64,000 nt of DNA, taken from an uncultured Eubacteriales bacterium. Lineage in GTDB: Bacteria; Bacillota; Clostridia; Lachnospirales; Lachnospiraceae. How positions within the stretch are numbered: position 1 is the first letter of the stretch; each line of letters starts with the position of its first letter. A model generated the notes under the pieces. The model saw only the letters and a program-made list of their open reading frames with translations, ran no database searches and was not told where the DNA came from. Positions 42,063 to 51,861 of this stretch are shown here, one piece after another. Location: positions 1-64,000 of the forward strand of contig ONHA01000022.1 of NCBI GenBank assembly GCA_900317515.1, given 5' to 3'. The translations under genes were made by a program, and so were the position numbers.

Positions 42063-43418
42063 ATGAACATTATCTTACTGTCGGGCGGCTCGGGCAAGCG
42101 CCTCTGGCCGCTCTCCAACGAAATAAGGTCCAAGCAGTTCATCCGCCTCTTCAAGGATGAGCAGGGCGAGTATGAATCCATGGTGCAGCGGGTGTACCGG
42201 CAGATCAGGACGGCGGACCCGGAGGCCAACGTGACGATCGCAACGAGCAAAACCCAGGTCTCGGCAATCAGAAACCAGCTGGGAAATGCTGTTTCGGTCT
42301 GCGTGGAGCCGATGCGGAGGGATACATTTCCCGCGATCGCGCTCGCGGCGGCCTACCTCCGCTACGAGGAGGGAGTCGGCGAGGAGGAGACGGCGGTCGT
42401 ATGCCCGGTTGACCCGTATGTGGAGAACAGCTACTTTGAGAACCTTAAGAAGCTCGATGAACTGGCAAAGAACGGGGAGGCCAGACTGGTCCTCATGGGG
42501 ATCGAGCCGGATTCGCCCAGCGAAAAATACGGATATATTATCCCGGAGGACAAGGAGTTTGTGAGCTCCGTGAAGGCCTTCAAGGAGAAGCCGGACACCG
42601 CGACGGCGGAGGGATACCTCGCCCAGGGGGCGCTCTGGAACGCCGGCGTATTTGCCTTTAAGCTCTCCTACGTCCTTGACATCGCCCGCAGGGCGGTCGA
42701 TTTTGAGGATTACAGGGACCTCTATTTGAAATATGATAAGCTGCCGAAGATCAGCTTCGACTACGCGGTCGTGGAAAAAGAGCCTTCGATCCGCGTGATG
42801 CGCTATTTCGGCGAGTGGAAGGATGTCGGCACCTGGAACACCATGGCGGAGGCCATGGCGGACAAGACCAAAGGCAATGTCATGCTGGATGAGACCGCGG
42901 AGAATGTCCACGTTGTCAACGAGCTTGACATTCCGATCCTCGTGATGGGCGGAAAGGACATGATTATCGCGGCGTCCGGGGACGGGATCCTCGTGGCGGA
43001 CAAGGAGCGGTCCGGCTCCATGAAACCGTATGTCGAGAAGATCGTCACGGATGTCAGGTTTGCCGAGAAGTCCTGGGGCTCGATCACCGTGGTGGACGCA
43101 GAGCCGGGCTCCGTGACCATGAAGGTCGTGATGAAGCCCGGAACCCGGATGTCCTACCACAGCCATGAGCTGAGAAATGAGATCTGGACGGTCCTCTCCG
43201 GCCGCGGCATGACGGTCGTGGACGACATGGAGCAGCAGATAGGCCCCGGAGACGTGGTCTCGGTCGCGGCGGGCTGCCGCCATACGGTGATCGCCGACAC
43301 GGATCTCACGCTTCTCGAGATCCAGATCGGGTCGGAGATCAGCGCCGCCGACAAGAAAAAGTATGAGCTTAACGGCGCGCTTTTCATCGACGATGCACCG
43401 GACCGGTGGAATGAGTGA
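42063..43418 (+). CDS. manC: Mannose-1-phosphate guanylyltransferase with cupin domain (ManC-like)
   Basis: 451 residues. The nucleotide-binding signature LSGGSGKRLWPLSNEIRSKQFI is at the start. FKEKPDTATAEGYLAQGALWNAGVFAFK and the VVEKEPSIRVMRYFGEWKDVGTW block follow. Residues ~340-440 are a cupin (KPGTRMSYHSHELRNEIWTVLSGRGMTVV), the type II phosphomannose isomerase module. It makes GDP-mannose. It lies between two glycosyltransferases and overlaps the isomerase gene by 1 nt (TGATG). Confidence 0.92.
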   Translation: MNIILLSGGSGKRLWPLSNEIRSKQFIRLFKDEQGEYESMVQRVYRQIRTADPEANVTIATSKTQVSAIRNQLGNAVSVCVEPMRRDTFPAIALAAAYLRYEEGVGEEETAVVCPVDPYVENSYFENLKKLDELAKNGEARLVLMGIEPDSPSEKYGYIIPEDKEFVSSVKAFKEKPDTATAEGYLAQGALWNAGVFAFKLSYVLDIARRAVDFEDYRDLYLKYDKLPKISFDYAVVEKEPSIRVMRYFGEWKDVGTWNTMAEAMADKTKGNVMLDETAENVHVVNELDIPILVMGGKDMIIAASGDGILVADKERSGSMKPYVEKIVTDVRFAEKSWGSITVVDAEPGSVTMKVVMKPGTRMSYHSHELRNEIWTVLSGRGMTVVDDMEQQIGPGDVVSVAAGCRHTVIADTDLTLLEIQIGSEISAADKKKYELNGALFIDDAPDRWNE

Positions 43419-44374
43419 TGGCTGGGCGTTACCCGATGCTTCTCGCCCCCTGCGGGAAAGACTATCTATGGGGCGGGATAAGGCTTAAGGAACTTTTCGG
43501 AAAGAACCTCGATATGACGCCTCTCGCGGAGACCTGGGAGTGCTCCGTTCACCCGGACGGCCCCAGCACCGTGCAAAACGGTCTCTTTGCGGGAAAAACG
43601 CTGAAGGAAGTGCTGGATGCTCACCCGGAATTCCTCGGAACCAAGGGAAATCCCGCGGACGGGCTTCCGCTTCTGGTCAAGTTCATCGACGCCGCGAAGG
43701 ATCTGTCGATCCAGGTGCACCCGGATGATGCCTTCGCGAAGGAGTTTGAGGGCAGCCGGGGCAAGGCGGAGATGTGGTACGTGCTTAAGGCCGCGGAGGG
43801 CGCTAAGATCGTGCTCGGCTTTGAGCACCGCGTAAATGAAGAAATCCTCCGGGAAGCCCGAAAAAAGGGAGACTTTCGAAGACATCTGCACTACATACCG
43901 GTCAAAGCGGGCGACTCGTTCTTCGTTCCTCCCGGCACGGTCCACGCAATCGGTGCGGGGATCATCCTGGCGGAGGTGCAGGAGAGCTCGAACCTTACCT
44001 ATCGTGTCTACGACTACGACCGGACGGGAGCGGACGGAAAAATGCGGAAGCTCCACCTTGAGAAGGCATTTCGGGTGATGAATATGAATCCCGTCACGAT
44101 GCATGGGCGGGGCGGAAGAACCGTCCGCTACGAGACGGGCTGCAGCCGGGAGACGCTTTGCCGCTGCCGGTACTTTGAAGTGGAACATATAAGGTGCACG
44201 GACCACTTCTCCTTTGACGTGAGACGCGAGGCCTGCCAGATCCTGCTGTGTCTTGAAGGAGAGGGCACCGTCGAAGGCGATTGTGTTAAGGCCGGCGACT
44301 GCCTGTTTCTTCCAGCCGGGTACGGCGGGACGGAGGTGCGCGGCCGGATCGGACTCCTTAAAATAAGAAACTGA
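43418..44374 (+). CDS. manA: Class I mannose-6-phosphate isomerase
   Basis: 318 residues from ATG at 43418 in the TGATG overlap. Zinc-binding residues are seen in LSIQVHPDDAFAKE (Gln, His), KAEMWYVLKA (Glu) and VPPGTVHAIGAGIILAEVQESSNLTYRVYDYDR (His and the conserved Arg). It is about the length of Bacillus-type ManA. It converts fructose-6-phosphate to mannose-6-phosphate and supplies ManC. The phosphomannomutase step has no gene here, so it must come from elsewhere in the genome. Confidence 0.93.
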   Translation: MAGRYPMLLAPCGKDYLWGGIRLKELFGKNLDMTPLAETWECSVHPDGPSTVQNGLFAGKTLKEVLDAHPEFLGTKGNPADGLPLLVKFIDAAKDLSIQVHPDDAFAKEFEGSRGKAEMWYVLKAAEGAKIVLGFEHRVNEEILREARKKGDFRRHLHYIPVKAGDSFFVPPGTVHAIGAGIILAEVQESSNLTYRVYDYDRTGADGKMRKLHLEKAFRVMNMNPVTMHGRGGRTVRYETGCSRETLCRCRYFEVEHIRCTDHFSFDVRREACQILLCLEGEGTVEGDCVKAGDCLFLPAGYGGTEVRGRIGLLKIRN

Positions 44375-44383
44375 GGAAAAACT

Positions 44384-45451
44384 ATGAAGTCAATTTACGC
44401 CCCGTTTAAGCCGGACGGGAATCCATATGTCGAGATCGTGCAGCGCTCGCTTCACATGTACGGGATCGAGACGGTGCAGCTGCGGACCGCCTTTATGATC
44501 GGCGGCGCGAAGGAGATCAGGGTCGCCAACTTCAACTGGCTCGAGAACAAGCTGAACCGGAAGACGAAGGTCATGAGCCTTCTCAACTACCTCCTCTGCG
44601 TGGGGATCATCTCCTGGCTTAAGCTGCACCGCGTCAGGATCATCTTTACATTTCACAACCGGATCCAGCACGACAGCCGCCATCCGAAGATCGACAGGTC
44701 CTTCATACGCTACATGTGCCGGCAGGCGGATGCGGTCGTGATCCTGAGCGAGGCCTCCCGCAAGATCCTGAAGCAGTATATGCGGCCGGGCGATATGAAG
44801 AAGATCCATCACATCTCCCACCCGAATTACAGCCGCGAGTGCGGCCAGTATTACAAGAAGCTCGATGTGACCGGCGAGACCGTGAACATCCTCTTTGCGG
44901 GTGCGGTCAAGGCCTACAAGGGGATCGAGCACATCCTTGACGCCGCCGAGCGGTGCGAGAAGGAGCAGCTGCCGGTGCATTTCCATATCTGCGGCAGGGC
45001 TGCGGATCCGGCCTACAAGGCGATGATCGAGGAGCGCGCCGCGCAGCTTTCCAACGTGGACACGCGCCTTTCCTTTGTCCCGGACGAGGAGCTCTACCGG
45101 CTGATCGGGGAAAATGCACTGCTCGTCCTCCCCTACAACATGCGCTCCAGCCTGAACTCGGGCACCCTCTATCTGGCATTCTCCCTCGGCCGGACGGCTG
45201 TCTGCCCGAAGATCGGGACCGTCAGGGAGTTTCCGGAGGACCTCATCTACTCTTACACCTACAAGACCGAGGATGAGCACAGAGAAAAGCTGTTCCTCAT
45301 GATCAAAAAGGCCTGCGAGGACATCAAAAAGGACCCCGCGGCGCTGGCCGCGAAGGGCGAGGAGCTGAAGCGGATCGTGGAGACGGAGTGCTCCGAGGAG
45401 GAGATCGGCCGCAAATACAAGGAGCTCTACGAAGCCCTTGCGGCGAAGTAA
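44384..45451 (+). CDS. Glycosyltransferase, GT4-like
   Basis: 355 residues, 9 nt after manA. MKSIYAPFKPDGNPYVEIVQRSLHMYG begins the acceptor domain, TFHNRIQHDSRHPKIDRSFIRYMCRQADAVVILSEASRKIL follows. The donor half is NILFAGAVKAYKGIEHILDAAE, FHICGRAADPAYKAMIEERAAQL and MRSSLNSGTLYLAFSLGRTAVCPKIGTVREFPED. The pattern is that of retaining GT-B enzymes. Specificity is not visible from sequence. Confidence 0.82.
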   Translation: MKSIYAPFKPDGNPYVEIVQRSLHMYGIETVQLRTAFMIGGAKEIRVANFNWLENKLNRKTKVMSLLNYLLCVGIISWLKLHRVRIIFTFHNRIQHDSRHPKIDRSFIRYMCRQADAVVILSEASRKILKQYMRPGDMKKIHHISHPNYSRECGQYYKKLDVTGETVNILFAGAVKAYKGIEHILDAAERCEKEQLPVHFHICGRAADPAYKAMIEERAAQLSNVDTRLSFVPDEELYRLIGENALLVLPYNMRSSLNSGTLYLAFSLGRTAVCPKIGTVREFPEDLIYSYTYKTEDEHREKLFLMIKKACEDIKKDPAALAAKGEELKRIVETECSEEEIGRKYKELYEALAAK

Positions 45452-45466
45452 AGGGGGCCGGATCTC

Positions 45467-46426
45467 ATGGGATATGAAAAGGTGGTCCTCACCACCGTCA
45501 CCTACAACAGCAGCGGGTATCTTGAAAGGCTCCTCGCCGCGGCGGAGAGCTCGGGCTATCCCCTCTACGGAATTGTGGTGGCTGACAATGCGAGCAGCCC
45601 GGAGCACGCTGTCAGGGTAAAAGAGCTGGCCGCCCGCCATGACAACGTTCATTATATCAGGCTGGCTGAAAATACCGGCGGAGCCGGCGGCTTTGAGGCC
45701 GGATTCCGGTATGTCCTTGAGAACATCCCTGAAGCGGACTGGATCTGGGTCATGGACGACGACGCCTTTCCGCGCAAGGACACGCTGGAAAAGCTTTTAG
45801 CGCATCGGGATATACCGGGCATGGGGGCGCTTGCGCCTCTCATTTTCGGAAATGAACTGCAGAAAATGCAGATCTATCACCACAAAAAATTGAGCCGCTG
45901 TCTCGACACGGATATCACGATCGCAGGTTCTGAGGAGGACCTCACGGAGGAATGCACCCCCATCGAGGCCAACGCCTTTGTGGGACCGCTTGTGAAGATG
46001 TCCGTCGTGAGAGATATCGGGGTTCCGGACGGGAGCCTTTTCATCTACGGCGATGACACGGAGTACACCTACCGGATCAGCCGGAAATACGGGCTCTATC
46101 TCGTGAAGGATGCGGTGATAGGCCACCGGGACGTCTTTACGGGCTCCGGCGTCCGCCGGCCGAACGAGTTCTGGAAGGATTATTACAAGTTCCGGAACAG
46201 GTTTCTCCTGATCAGGAAATACAGAAGGAGCGCAAAGGACGGCCTGACAGGCACTCTCATTGTGATGAAGAGAGCGCTTGGCGGCATTAAGGCGGCCCTC
46301 ATGAGCCCCGCATTCCGGGGTCACCGGGCGCTTCTCGCCTCCTGCTACCTTAAGGCGCTCGGGGACGGGCTTTGCGGCAGGTCCGGAAAGCGCCTTGATC
46401 CGGCGGATTTTTCAAAATATAAATAA
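45467..46426 (+). CDS. Glycosyltransferase family 2, GlfT2-like
   Basis: 319 residues after AAGGGGG. The GT-A start is VVLTTVTYNSSGYLERLL, with VVADNASSPEH. NTGGAGGFEAGFRYVLE and WIWVMDDDAFPRKD hold the D-x-D metal motif. The NTGGAGGF and WVMDDDA form is characteristic of galactofuranosyltransferases and rhamnosyl GT2 enzymes. A galactofuranose mutase gene is not in the window, so the sugar remains open. Confidence 0.85.
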   Translation: MGYEKVVLTTVTYNSSGYLERLLAAAESSGYPLYGIVVADNASSPEHAVRVKELAARHDNVHYIRLAENTGGAGGFEAGFRYVLENIPEADWIWVMDDDAFPRKDTLEKLLAHRDIPGMGALAPLIFGNELQKMQIYHHKKLSRCLDTDITIAGSEEDLTEECTPIEANAFVGPLVKMSVVRDIGVPDGSLFIYGDDTEYTYRISRKYGLYLVKDAVIGHRDVFTGSGVRRPNEFWKDYYKFRNRFLLIRKYRRSAKDGLTGTLIVMKRALGGIKAALMSPAFRGHRALLASCYLKALGDGLCGRSGKRLDPADFSKYK

Positions 46427-46446
46427 AGTAAGAAGAAGGGCCGCCC

Positions 46447-47913
46447 ATGGCGAAGCAGAGTTCTCTCAAACGGAATTATGTGATGAACGTGATCCTTACG
46501 GGATCTTCTTTTATCGTACCGATCATCACGTTCCGGTATGTCTCGAGAACGCTTCTGCCGCCCGCCAACGGCAAGGTCCAGCTGGCGCTCTCGGTGATCT
46601 CTTATTTTAATATGCTGGCCCAGCTGGGAATTCCGACCTATGGAATCAGAGTCTGCGCAAAAGTCCGGGATGACCGGAAGAAGCTCACAAAGACCGCACA
46701 TGAGCTGCTTGGAATCAGCCTCATCATGAGCGCCGTGTCCTACATCCTGCTCTTTGCGGCCATCCTTTTCGTGCCGAAGCTCAGGGCGGAGAAGCTGCTC
46801 TACCTTATCGTGAGCTCCCAGATCCTCATGAATGCGATCGGGATGGAATGGCTCTTCAAGGCTCTTGAGCAGTACACCTACATCACGGTGCGGTCACTCA
46901 TTTTCCAGCTGATCGCGATCTGCGCCATGTTCCTCATGGTCAAAAGTCCGGCGGACTATGTGCTCTACGGAGGGATCAGCGTGCTCGGCGCGGCTCTCTC
47001 CGGAATTTTTAATTTTGTCAATGCCCGCCGCTTCATCGACGGGAAGCCGGAAGGAGCGATCAGCCTTAAGAGGCACCTGAAACCGGTGGCGATCTTCTTT
47101 GCGATGGCCTCCGCCACGATCATCTACACGCAGCTCGACGCGGTCATGCTCGGGTTCATGAAGACGGATGCGGACGTCGCCTACTATCACGCGGCCGTGA
47201 AGGTCAAGGGGATCCTGGTCGGGGTGATCACCTCCCTCGGCGCCGTGCTTCTCCCCAGGGTCTCCTACTATGTGGAGAAGAGGATGACCGATGAATTCCG
47301 GCGTCTCATTGGGAAGGCGGTCAATTACGTGTTCCTGACGGCGGCTCCGCTCATGGTGTATTTCATGATCTTCGCCGGGGACGGCATCCTCTTTCTGTCA
47401 GGCCCCGCCTATGATAGCGCGGTCCTGCCGATGAAGATCATCATGCCGACCCTGCTCTTTATCGGGCTCTCCAACGTGACCGGCATCCAGATCCTGGTGC
47501 CGACCGGCCGGGAGAAGACGGTTCTTTACTCCGAGATCGCCGGAGCACTGGTGGATCTTGTCCTGAACCTGCTCCTCATTCCGAAAATGGCGTCCGCCGG
47601 CGCCGCGATCGGCACACTTGCCGCGGAGGCGGTCGTTCTGGCCGTTCAGGTGTGCGCGCTCAAAGATGAGATCGGCGCGGCCTTCCGGACCGTCCGGCCG
47701 GGAAAGATCCTGGTGTCTCTTGCAGCGGGCTGCGCCGCTTCCTTCTGGGTAATTTTTACGGGTCTTGCCGGGTTCCCCGCACTGCTGGTCTCGGCCGCCT
47801 GTTTCTTTGCCGCCTACGGGGCGGTTCTCCTCCTCACGAAGGAGGAGCTTGCGACGGAAATAGTTTTCGGCATCCTCGCGGAAAAGCTCCGCAAACTGGT
47901 CGGAAAATCATAA
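46447..47913 (+). CDS. Wzx-type oligosaccharide flippase
   Basis: 488 residues with 12-14 hydrophobic helices. SLKRNYVMNVILTGSSFIVPIITFRYVSRTLLPPANGKVQLALSVISYFNMLAQLGIPTYGIR is a typical MATE/MOP start. It moves lipid-linked repeat units across the membrane. Directly downstream of the GT2 gene, 20 nt apart. Confidence 0.92.
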   Translation: MAKQSSLKRNYVMNVILTGSSFIVPIITFRYVSRTLLPPANGKVQLALSVISYFNMLAQLGIPTYGIRVCAKVRDDRKKLTKTAHELLGISLIMSAVSYILLFAAILFVPKLRAEKLLYLIVSSQILMNAIGMEWLFKALEQYTYITVRSLIFQLIAICAMFLMVKSPADYVLYGGISVLGAALSGIFNFVNARRFIDGKPEGAISLKRHLKPVAIFFAMASATIIYTQLDAVMLGFMKTDADVAYYHAAVKVKGILVGVITSLGAVLLPRVSYYVEKRMTDEFRRLIGKAVNYVFLTAAPLMVYFMIFAGDGILFLSGPAYDSAVLPMKIIMPTLLFIGLSNVTGIQILVPTGREKTVLYSEIAGALVDLVLNLLLIPKMASAGAAIGTLAAEAVVLAVQVCALKDEIGAAFRTVRPGKILVSLAAGCAASFWVIFTGLAGFPALLVSAACFFAAYGAVLLLTKEELATEIVFGILAEKLRKLVGKS

Positions 47914-47954
47914 GATATGGACGCTGCGTGAGATGCAGCCGACGGAGATACGAT

Positions 47955-48719
47955 ATGGATCCTTTGAAAGTGTCAATCATAACCCCCTGCTGGAACGGGG
48001 AAAAATATATCGGGGAGACGATTGAATCTGTTCTCGCACAGACCTATCCCGACTGGGAGATGGTGATCGTGGATGACGGCTCCACCGACAACTCCCGTGA
48101 GATCATCATGGGCTACGCCGCGAAAGACAAACGGATCCGCTTCTTTTCCCAGGAAAACGCGGGCTCCGCAGCCGCAAGAAACCACGGAATCAAAGAAGCC
48201 TCCGGCCGCTATATCGCACTGCTCGACGCGGACGATCTCTGGGATCCGGAGTTTCTCGAAAAGCAGCTTGCCTTTATGAAGGAGAAGAAGGCGGTCTGCG
48301 TGTGCTGCTCCTATCGATACATGGATGAGAATTCCGAGCCGACGGGGAAGATTGCCCCGGCAAAGGCGGAAATCACCGAGAGAGACATGCTTGTCATGAA
48401 CCGCGTCGGATGCCTGACCGGGCTCTACGACACGTCCTGCTTCGGGAAAATCTATCTCAAGGAGGAGCTCAGAAGCATCAGGGACGACTACGCCTACTGG
48501 TATGACATCGTAAAGCTCTCCGACCGGATCTGGGGAAATCCGGAGGTCCTCGCCTCCTACCGGGTCCTGGCAGGCTCGACGACCGGCAACAAGAGAAAGC
48601 TTATCGCCAAACAGTATCGTTTTTATCGGGATTATCTGCACCTTCCCCGCGCAAAGAGCGCGATAAATATTCTTATCTGGGGTGTTTCCGGGATCCTTAA
48701 ATTTTCGTCCAAAAGGTGA
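47955..48719 (+). CDS. Glycosyltransferase family 2
   Basis: 254 residues from ATG at 47955, with GGAGA at 6 nt upstream. VSIITPCWNGEKYIGETIESVLAQTYPDWEMVIVDDGSTDNSREII is the GT2 signature, and IALLDADDLWDPEFLEKQL carries D-x-D. GCLTGLYDTSCFG and the DDYAYWYDIVKLSD block contain the catalytic base region. The closest described relatives are WcaA/SpsA-like enzymes with galactosyl, glucosyl or rhamnosyl specificity. Confidence 0.9.
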   Translation: MDPLKVSIITPCWNGEKYIGETIESVLAQTYPDWEMVIVDDGSTDNSREIIMGYAAKDKRIRFFSQENAGSAAARNHGIKEASGRYIALLDADDLWDPEFLEKQLAFMKEKKAVCVCCSYRYMDENSEPTGKIAPAKAEITERDMLVMNRVGCLTGLYDTSCFGKIYLKEELRSIRDDYAYWYDIVKLSDRIWGNPEVLASYRVLAGSTTGNKRKLIAKQYRFYRDYLHLPRAKSAINILIWGVSGILKFSSKR

Positions 48720-48723
48720 GACC

Positions 48724-50703
48724 ATGAAGAAAGTACTGATTATCGCGACAACGCCCATGCAGCACGACGGGCTCACCAAGGTGATCCTTGAGATGCTTGA
48801 CCGTGCGGACAAAACACGAGTCCGGCTGTATCTCGTGCCGGGCATGGGTTTTGCCCCGGGCTTTGAACAGAAAATAAAAGAAAAGGGCGTCGTCTGCCTT
48901 CCGGTTCCCGACCGGAAGGGGCGGCTGCCCTTTTATCTTGCCGCCCTCCTTGCCGCCATGCGGCGGGAGCACTTTGACGCGGTCCATATCCACGGCAACA
49001 GCGCCACGATGGCCTTTGATCTTGTGCCGGCAGCTCTTGCCGGCATTCCCGTCCGTATTCCTCACGTCCACAACAATGTGACTGCTCACCCGGTCCTTCA
49101 CAGAGCCCTGAAGCCGCTTCTTAACATGCTTGCGACGGACTGCGCCGCCTGCTCGATGCCGGCGGGAGAGTGGCTCTACGATAAGCCCTTCACCGTGGTG
49201 AAAAACGGGATCGACCCGGAGATCTTCCGTTTTGATCCGGAGGTCCGGGAGCGGGTCCGCAGGGAAATTAAGGCGGAAGACGCCTTCGTGGTCGGCCATG
49301 TCGGCCGCTTTACCAGGCAGAAAAATCATGATTTTCTTCTGGATGTCTTTGCCGCGATCGCGGAAAGGCGGGCGGATGCGGTCCTGCTCCTCGTCGGTGA
49401 GGGAGAGCTTTACGATGCGGTGAGGAAGAAAGCGGAGAAGCTGGGGATCCTGCCGAAAGTCATTTTCTACGGGACGACCGACCGTGTCGGGGACCTTTAC
49501 ATGGCGATGGATGTCTTTTTGCTGCCCTCGCTCTACGAGGGACTCGGGATCGCGGCGGTGGAGGCCCAGGCGGCCGGACTTCCGGCGGTAATCTCCGATG
49601 AGGTGCCGGCGGAGGCCGTTTTTGAGGAAAATGTTCTTCGCCTTCCCCTGGGCAATGGTCCGGAAGAGTGGGCGGAGGCCGCCCTTTCGGAGGCCGCGCC
49701 GAGGACGGACCGGCGGAGGGATGTCAAGGAGGCGGGCTACGACATCGCCGACATGGGGAAGACGCTGGACGCACTCTGGCATCTGCCCGAAAGAGCGCCT
49801 TCCGGCGGGAAGATCTCCGTCGCGATGGCGGTCTATAACGGGAAGAAATACCTGAAGGAGCAGCTCGACTCCGTCCGAAACCAGACCTGCCCGCCCGATG
49901 AGGTGGTCATCTCGGACGACGGCTCCGGGGACGGCACGCCGGAAATCATCTTATCTTATATACAGGAGTACGGTCTTCGGGGCTGGAGGCTTGTCCGGCA
50001 CGAAGAAAGGACCGGCGTCGGCGGGAACTTTGCGGCCGCGCTTTCAAACGCGTCCGGGGATATTATCTTCCTGGCGGACCAGGATGACGTCTGGCTTCCG
50101 GATAAGATCGAGCGGATGCGGGAGGCATTTTCGGATCCGGCAGTCTCTCTCGCGGTGAGCAGCATCCGTTATATGGATGCCGACGGAAATGAAAAGCGCA
50201 TAAGGACACAGCTCTCCTCCCGCAGGGACCACGAGGTTTCCCTGAGGGAATCCTTTGCGGTCTGCTCGTATCTTGGCATGTCGATGGCGATGCGGCGGGA
50301 AGTATATGAGAAGGCGGACCATGCCCTGTGGGAGAAGAGCTCCCACGACTGGGCGCTTCTTCTTGCGGCCCATTGTCTCGGGAAGGTCGTCTTTTTGGGG
50401 ACGCCCGGTCAGTTTTACCGGCAGCACGAGGGGAATGCCTCCGGGATCCGCGAAAAAAGCAGGAGAGAGATGCGCCTTGCGCTCATAAGGAGGCAGCGGA
50501 TGCATGCTGCGGCAGCGGCATTTTCGGAAAATGAAGCGGTCCGGGCCGCAGCCGTAAGAGCGGAGCGCTTCTACGGAGCCCGGGAGAAGGCGGTCCTTTC
50601 AGGCAGTACGCTCAGACTTGTCAGGATGGTGTTTTTCTACAAAAAGCACGGGTTTACGGCGCGCACATTTGCGGGAGATGTTTTTTCGTCACTCTCTTGC
50701 TAA
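48724..50703 (+). CDS. Two-domain glycosyltransferase, GT4 fused to GT2
   Basis: 659 residues from ATG at 48724 (AAAAGGTGAG, 4 nt after the previous stop). Residues 1-365 are a GT4 enzyme: TTPMQHDGLTKVILEML, VVGHVGRFTRQKNHDFLLDVF, LLVGEGELYDAVRKKAEKLG, and LLPSLYEGLGIAAVEAQAAGLP with the catalytic E-x7-E. Residues ~375-659 are a GT2 enzyme: ISVAMAVYNGKKYLKEQLDSVRNQT, DEVVISDDGSGD, FLADQDDVWLPDKI and HDWALLLAA. Two donors may be used in succession. A fusion joins steps that would otherwise be separate enzymes. Confidence 0.9.
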   Translation: MKKVLIIATTPMQHDGLTKVILEMLDRADKTRVRLYLVPGMGFAPGFEQKIKEKGVVCLPVPDRKGRLPFYLAALLAAMRREHFDAVHIHGNSATMAFDLVPAALAGIPVRIPHVHNNVTAHPVLHRALKPLLNMLATDCAACSMPAGEWLYDKPFTVVKNGIDPEIFRFDPEVRERVRREIKAEDAFVVGHVGRFTRQKNHDFLLDVFAAIAERRADAVLLLVGEGELYDAVRKKAEKLGILPKVIFYGTTDRVGDLYMAMDVFLLPSLYEGLGIAAVEAQAAGLPAVISDEVPAEAVFEENVLRLPLGNGPEEWAEAALSEAAPRTDRRRDVKEAGYDIADMGKTLDALWHLPERAPSGGKISVAMAVYNGKKYLKEQLDSVRNQTCPPDEVVISDDGSGDGTPEIILSYIQEYGLRGWRLVRHEERTGVGGNFAAALSNASGDIIFLADQDDVWLPDKIERMREAFSDPAVSLAVSSIRYMDADGNEKRIRTQLSSRRDHEVSLRESFAVCSYLGMSMAMRREVYEKADHALWEKSSHDWALLLAAHCLGKVVFLGTPGQFYRQHEGNASGIREKSRREMRLALIRRQRMHAAAAAFSENEAVRAAAVRAERFYGAREKAVLSGSTLRLVRMVFFYKKHGFTARTFAGDVFSSLSC

Positions 50704-50802
50704 AAAATACGTTATGTTGTATGATATATCGGAATAAGTACAATATATGTAATGCGGCCGGAATTTTTAACAAAAAATGAGACTTGACAAGGAGGACGCG
50801 TA

Positions 50803-51861
50803 TTGCTTACGGCAAATAATATCATAATCGCGGTTCTCATCATGGGGCTTGTGCCGCTCTTTATCGGTGCCGGAGTCTGCCGGATCCTGCGCCTGCGCAA
50901 AACCGTATCGGCGTTTTATGCGGTCGGAATGTTCTCGGTGTGGGCGCTCGCACAGCTGCTCATCGTGCCCTGCATTTTCATGCAGACCTCTTTTCAGTTT
51001 GCCTGCATGTTCTATCTGGCTGTCCTACTGATCTGCTCCCTTGCGGGCATCGCGGCGCTGGTATTTATGGTCATGCAGCCGGAGGAGAGTGAAGACAAAA
51101 AGAAGCAGAAGGGGTGGAAGAAAGCGGAGGTCGTCATCATCCACATCCTCATGGCGGGTGTCGTCGGATTTGTGATCTATAATACGGCGGTGCTGCAGCA
51201 CACGGACGCCGATGACGCGACGTATGTCGTCAATGCGGTGGACATGCTCCGGACGGATACCATGTTCCGGACGATGGTGACCGGCGAATACACGGACAAC
51301 ATGCTTCAGTTCATCAAGTACCTCGTCGCCCCCTGGTCGTTCTTCGGAGCTTTTGCTGCCTTCTTCAGCGGGATCAAGGTGACGGTGCTGTTCCACACGG
51401 TTTTCCCGCAGGTCATGATCCTGCTTGTGACGGCTGTCTATTATGAGCTGGGGACTTCGTTCTTTATGAAGTCGGCGGTCTACCGGCCGGTATTTGTCAT
51501 ATTTGCGTGGATGTTCAACCTGTTCGGCTGTGCTTCCATCTATTCATCGGAGACCTTTCTCATGATGCGGAGCTGGCAGGGAAAGGCTGTTGTCGCCGGC
51601 ATCGGGATCCCGATGATGATCCTTATATTTATTGAAATGTATGCGGACATCGAAAAGACGGAACTTTTCCTTCTGCTGGCAGTGGTGAACTGCTCCATGT
51701 GCTTTATGTCCGGCGTGGGACTGGCTTTAAGCTGCATCATGACGGGAAGTTATGCGGTGATCTACTCACTGCTGTTTAAGAAACCGAAAATGCTGCTTTA
51801 CTTCGGTGCGGCTCTCCTGCCGAATGCCGTTTACGGGGCTTTCTACCTGAGCCTTTTGTAA
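50803..51861 (+). CDS. N-terminal part of a large membrane protein, probably frameshifted
   Basis: 352 residues from TTG at 50803, preceded by AAGGAGG at 7-8 nt. About nine hydrophobic helices. The external loop DADDATYVVNAVDMLRTDTMFRTMVTGEY is acidic, as in GT-C enzymes, whose catalytic Asp pair sits in an external loop. The protein resembles DUF6077 membrane proteins from memory. The frame stops at 51859-51861 just after FYLSLL, while the +1 frame continues with QVRLEELVTADN into the next reading frame. Removing one T from TTTT at 51854-51857 joins them into about 620 residues. A polysaccharide-linked role is inferred from position. Confidence 0.65.
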   Translation: MLTANNIIIAVLIMGLVPLFIGAGVCRILRLRKTVSAFYAVGMFSVWALAQLLIVPCIFMQTSFQFACMFYLAVLLICSLAGIAALVFMVMQPEESEDKKKQKGWKKAEVVIIHILMAGVVGFVIYNTAVLQHTDADDATYVVNAVDMLRTDTMFRTMVTGEYTDNMLQFIKYLVAPWSFFGAFAAFFSGIKVTVLFHTVFPQVMILLVTAVYYELGTSFFMKSAVYRPVFVIFAWMFNLFGCASIYSSETFLMMRSWQGKAVVAGIGIPMMILIFIEMYADIEKTELFLLLAVVNCSMCFMSGVGLALSCIMTGSYAVIYSLLFKKPKMLLYFGAALLPNAVYGAFYLSLL

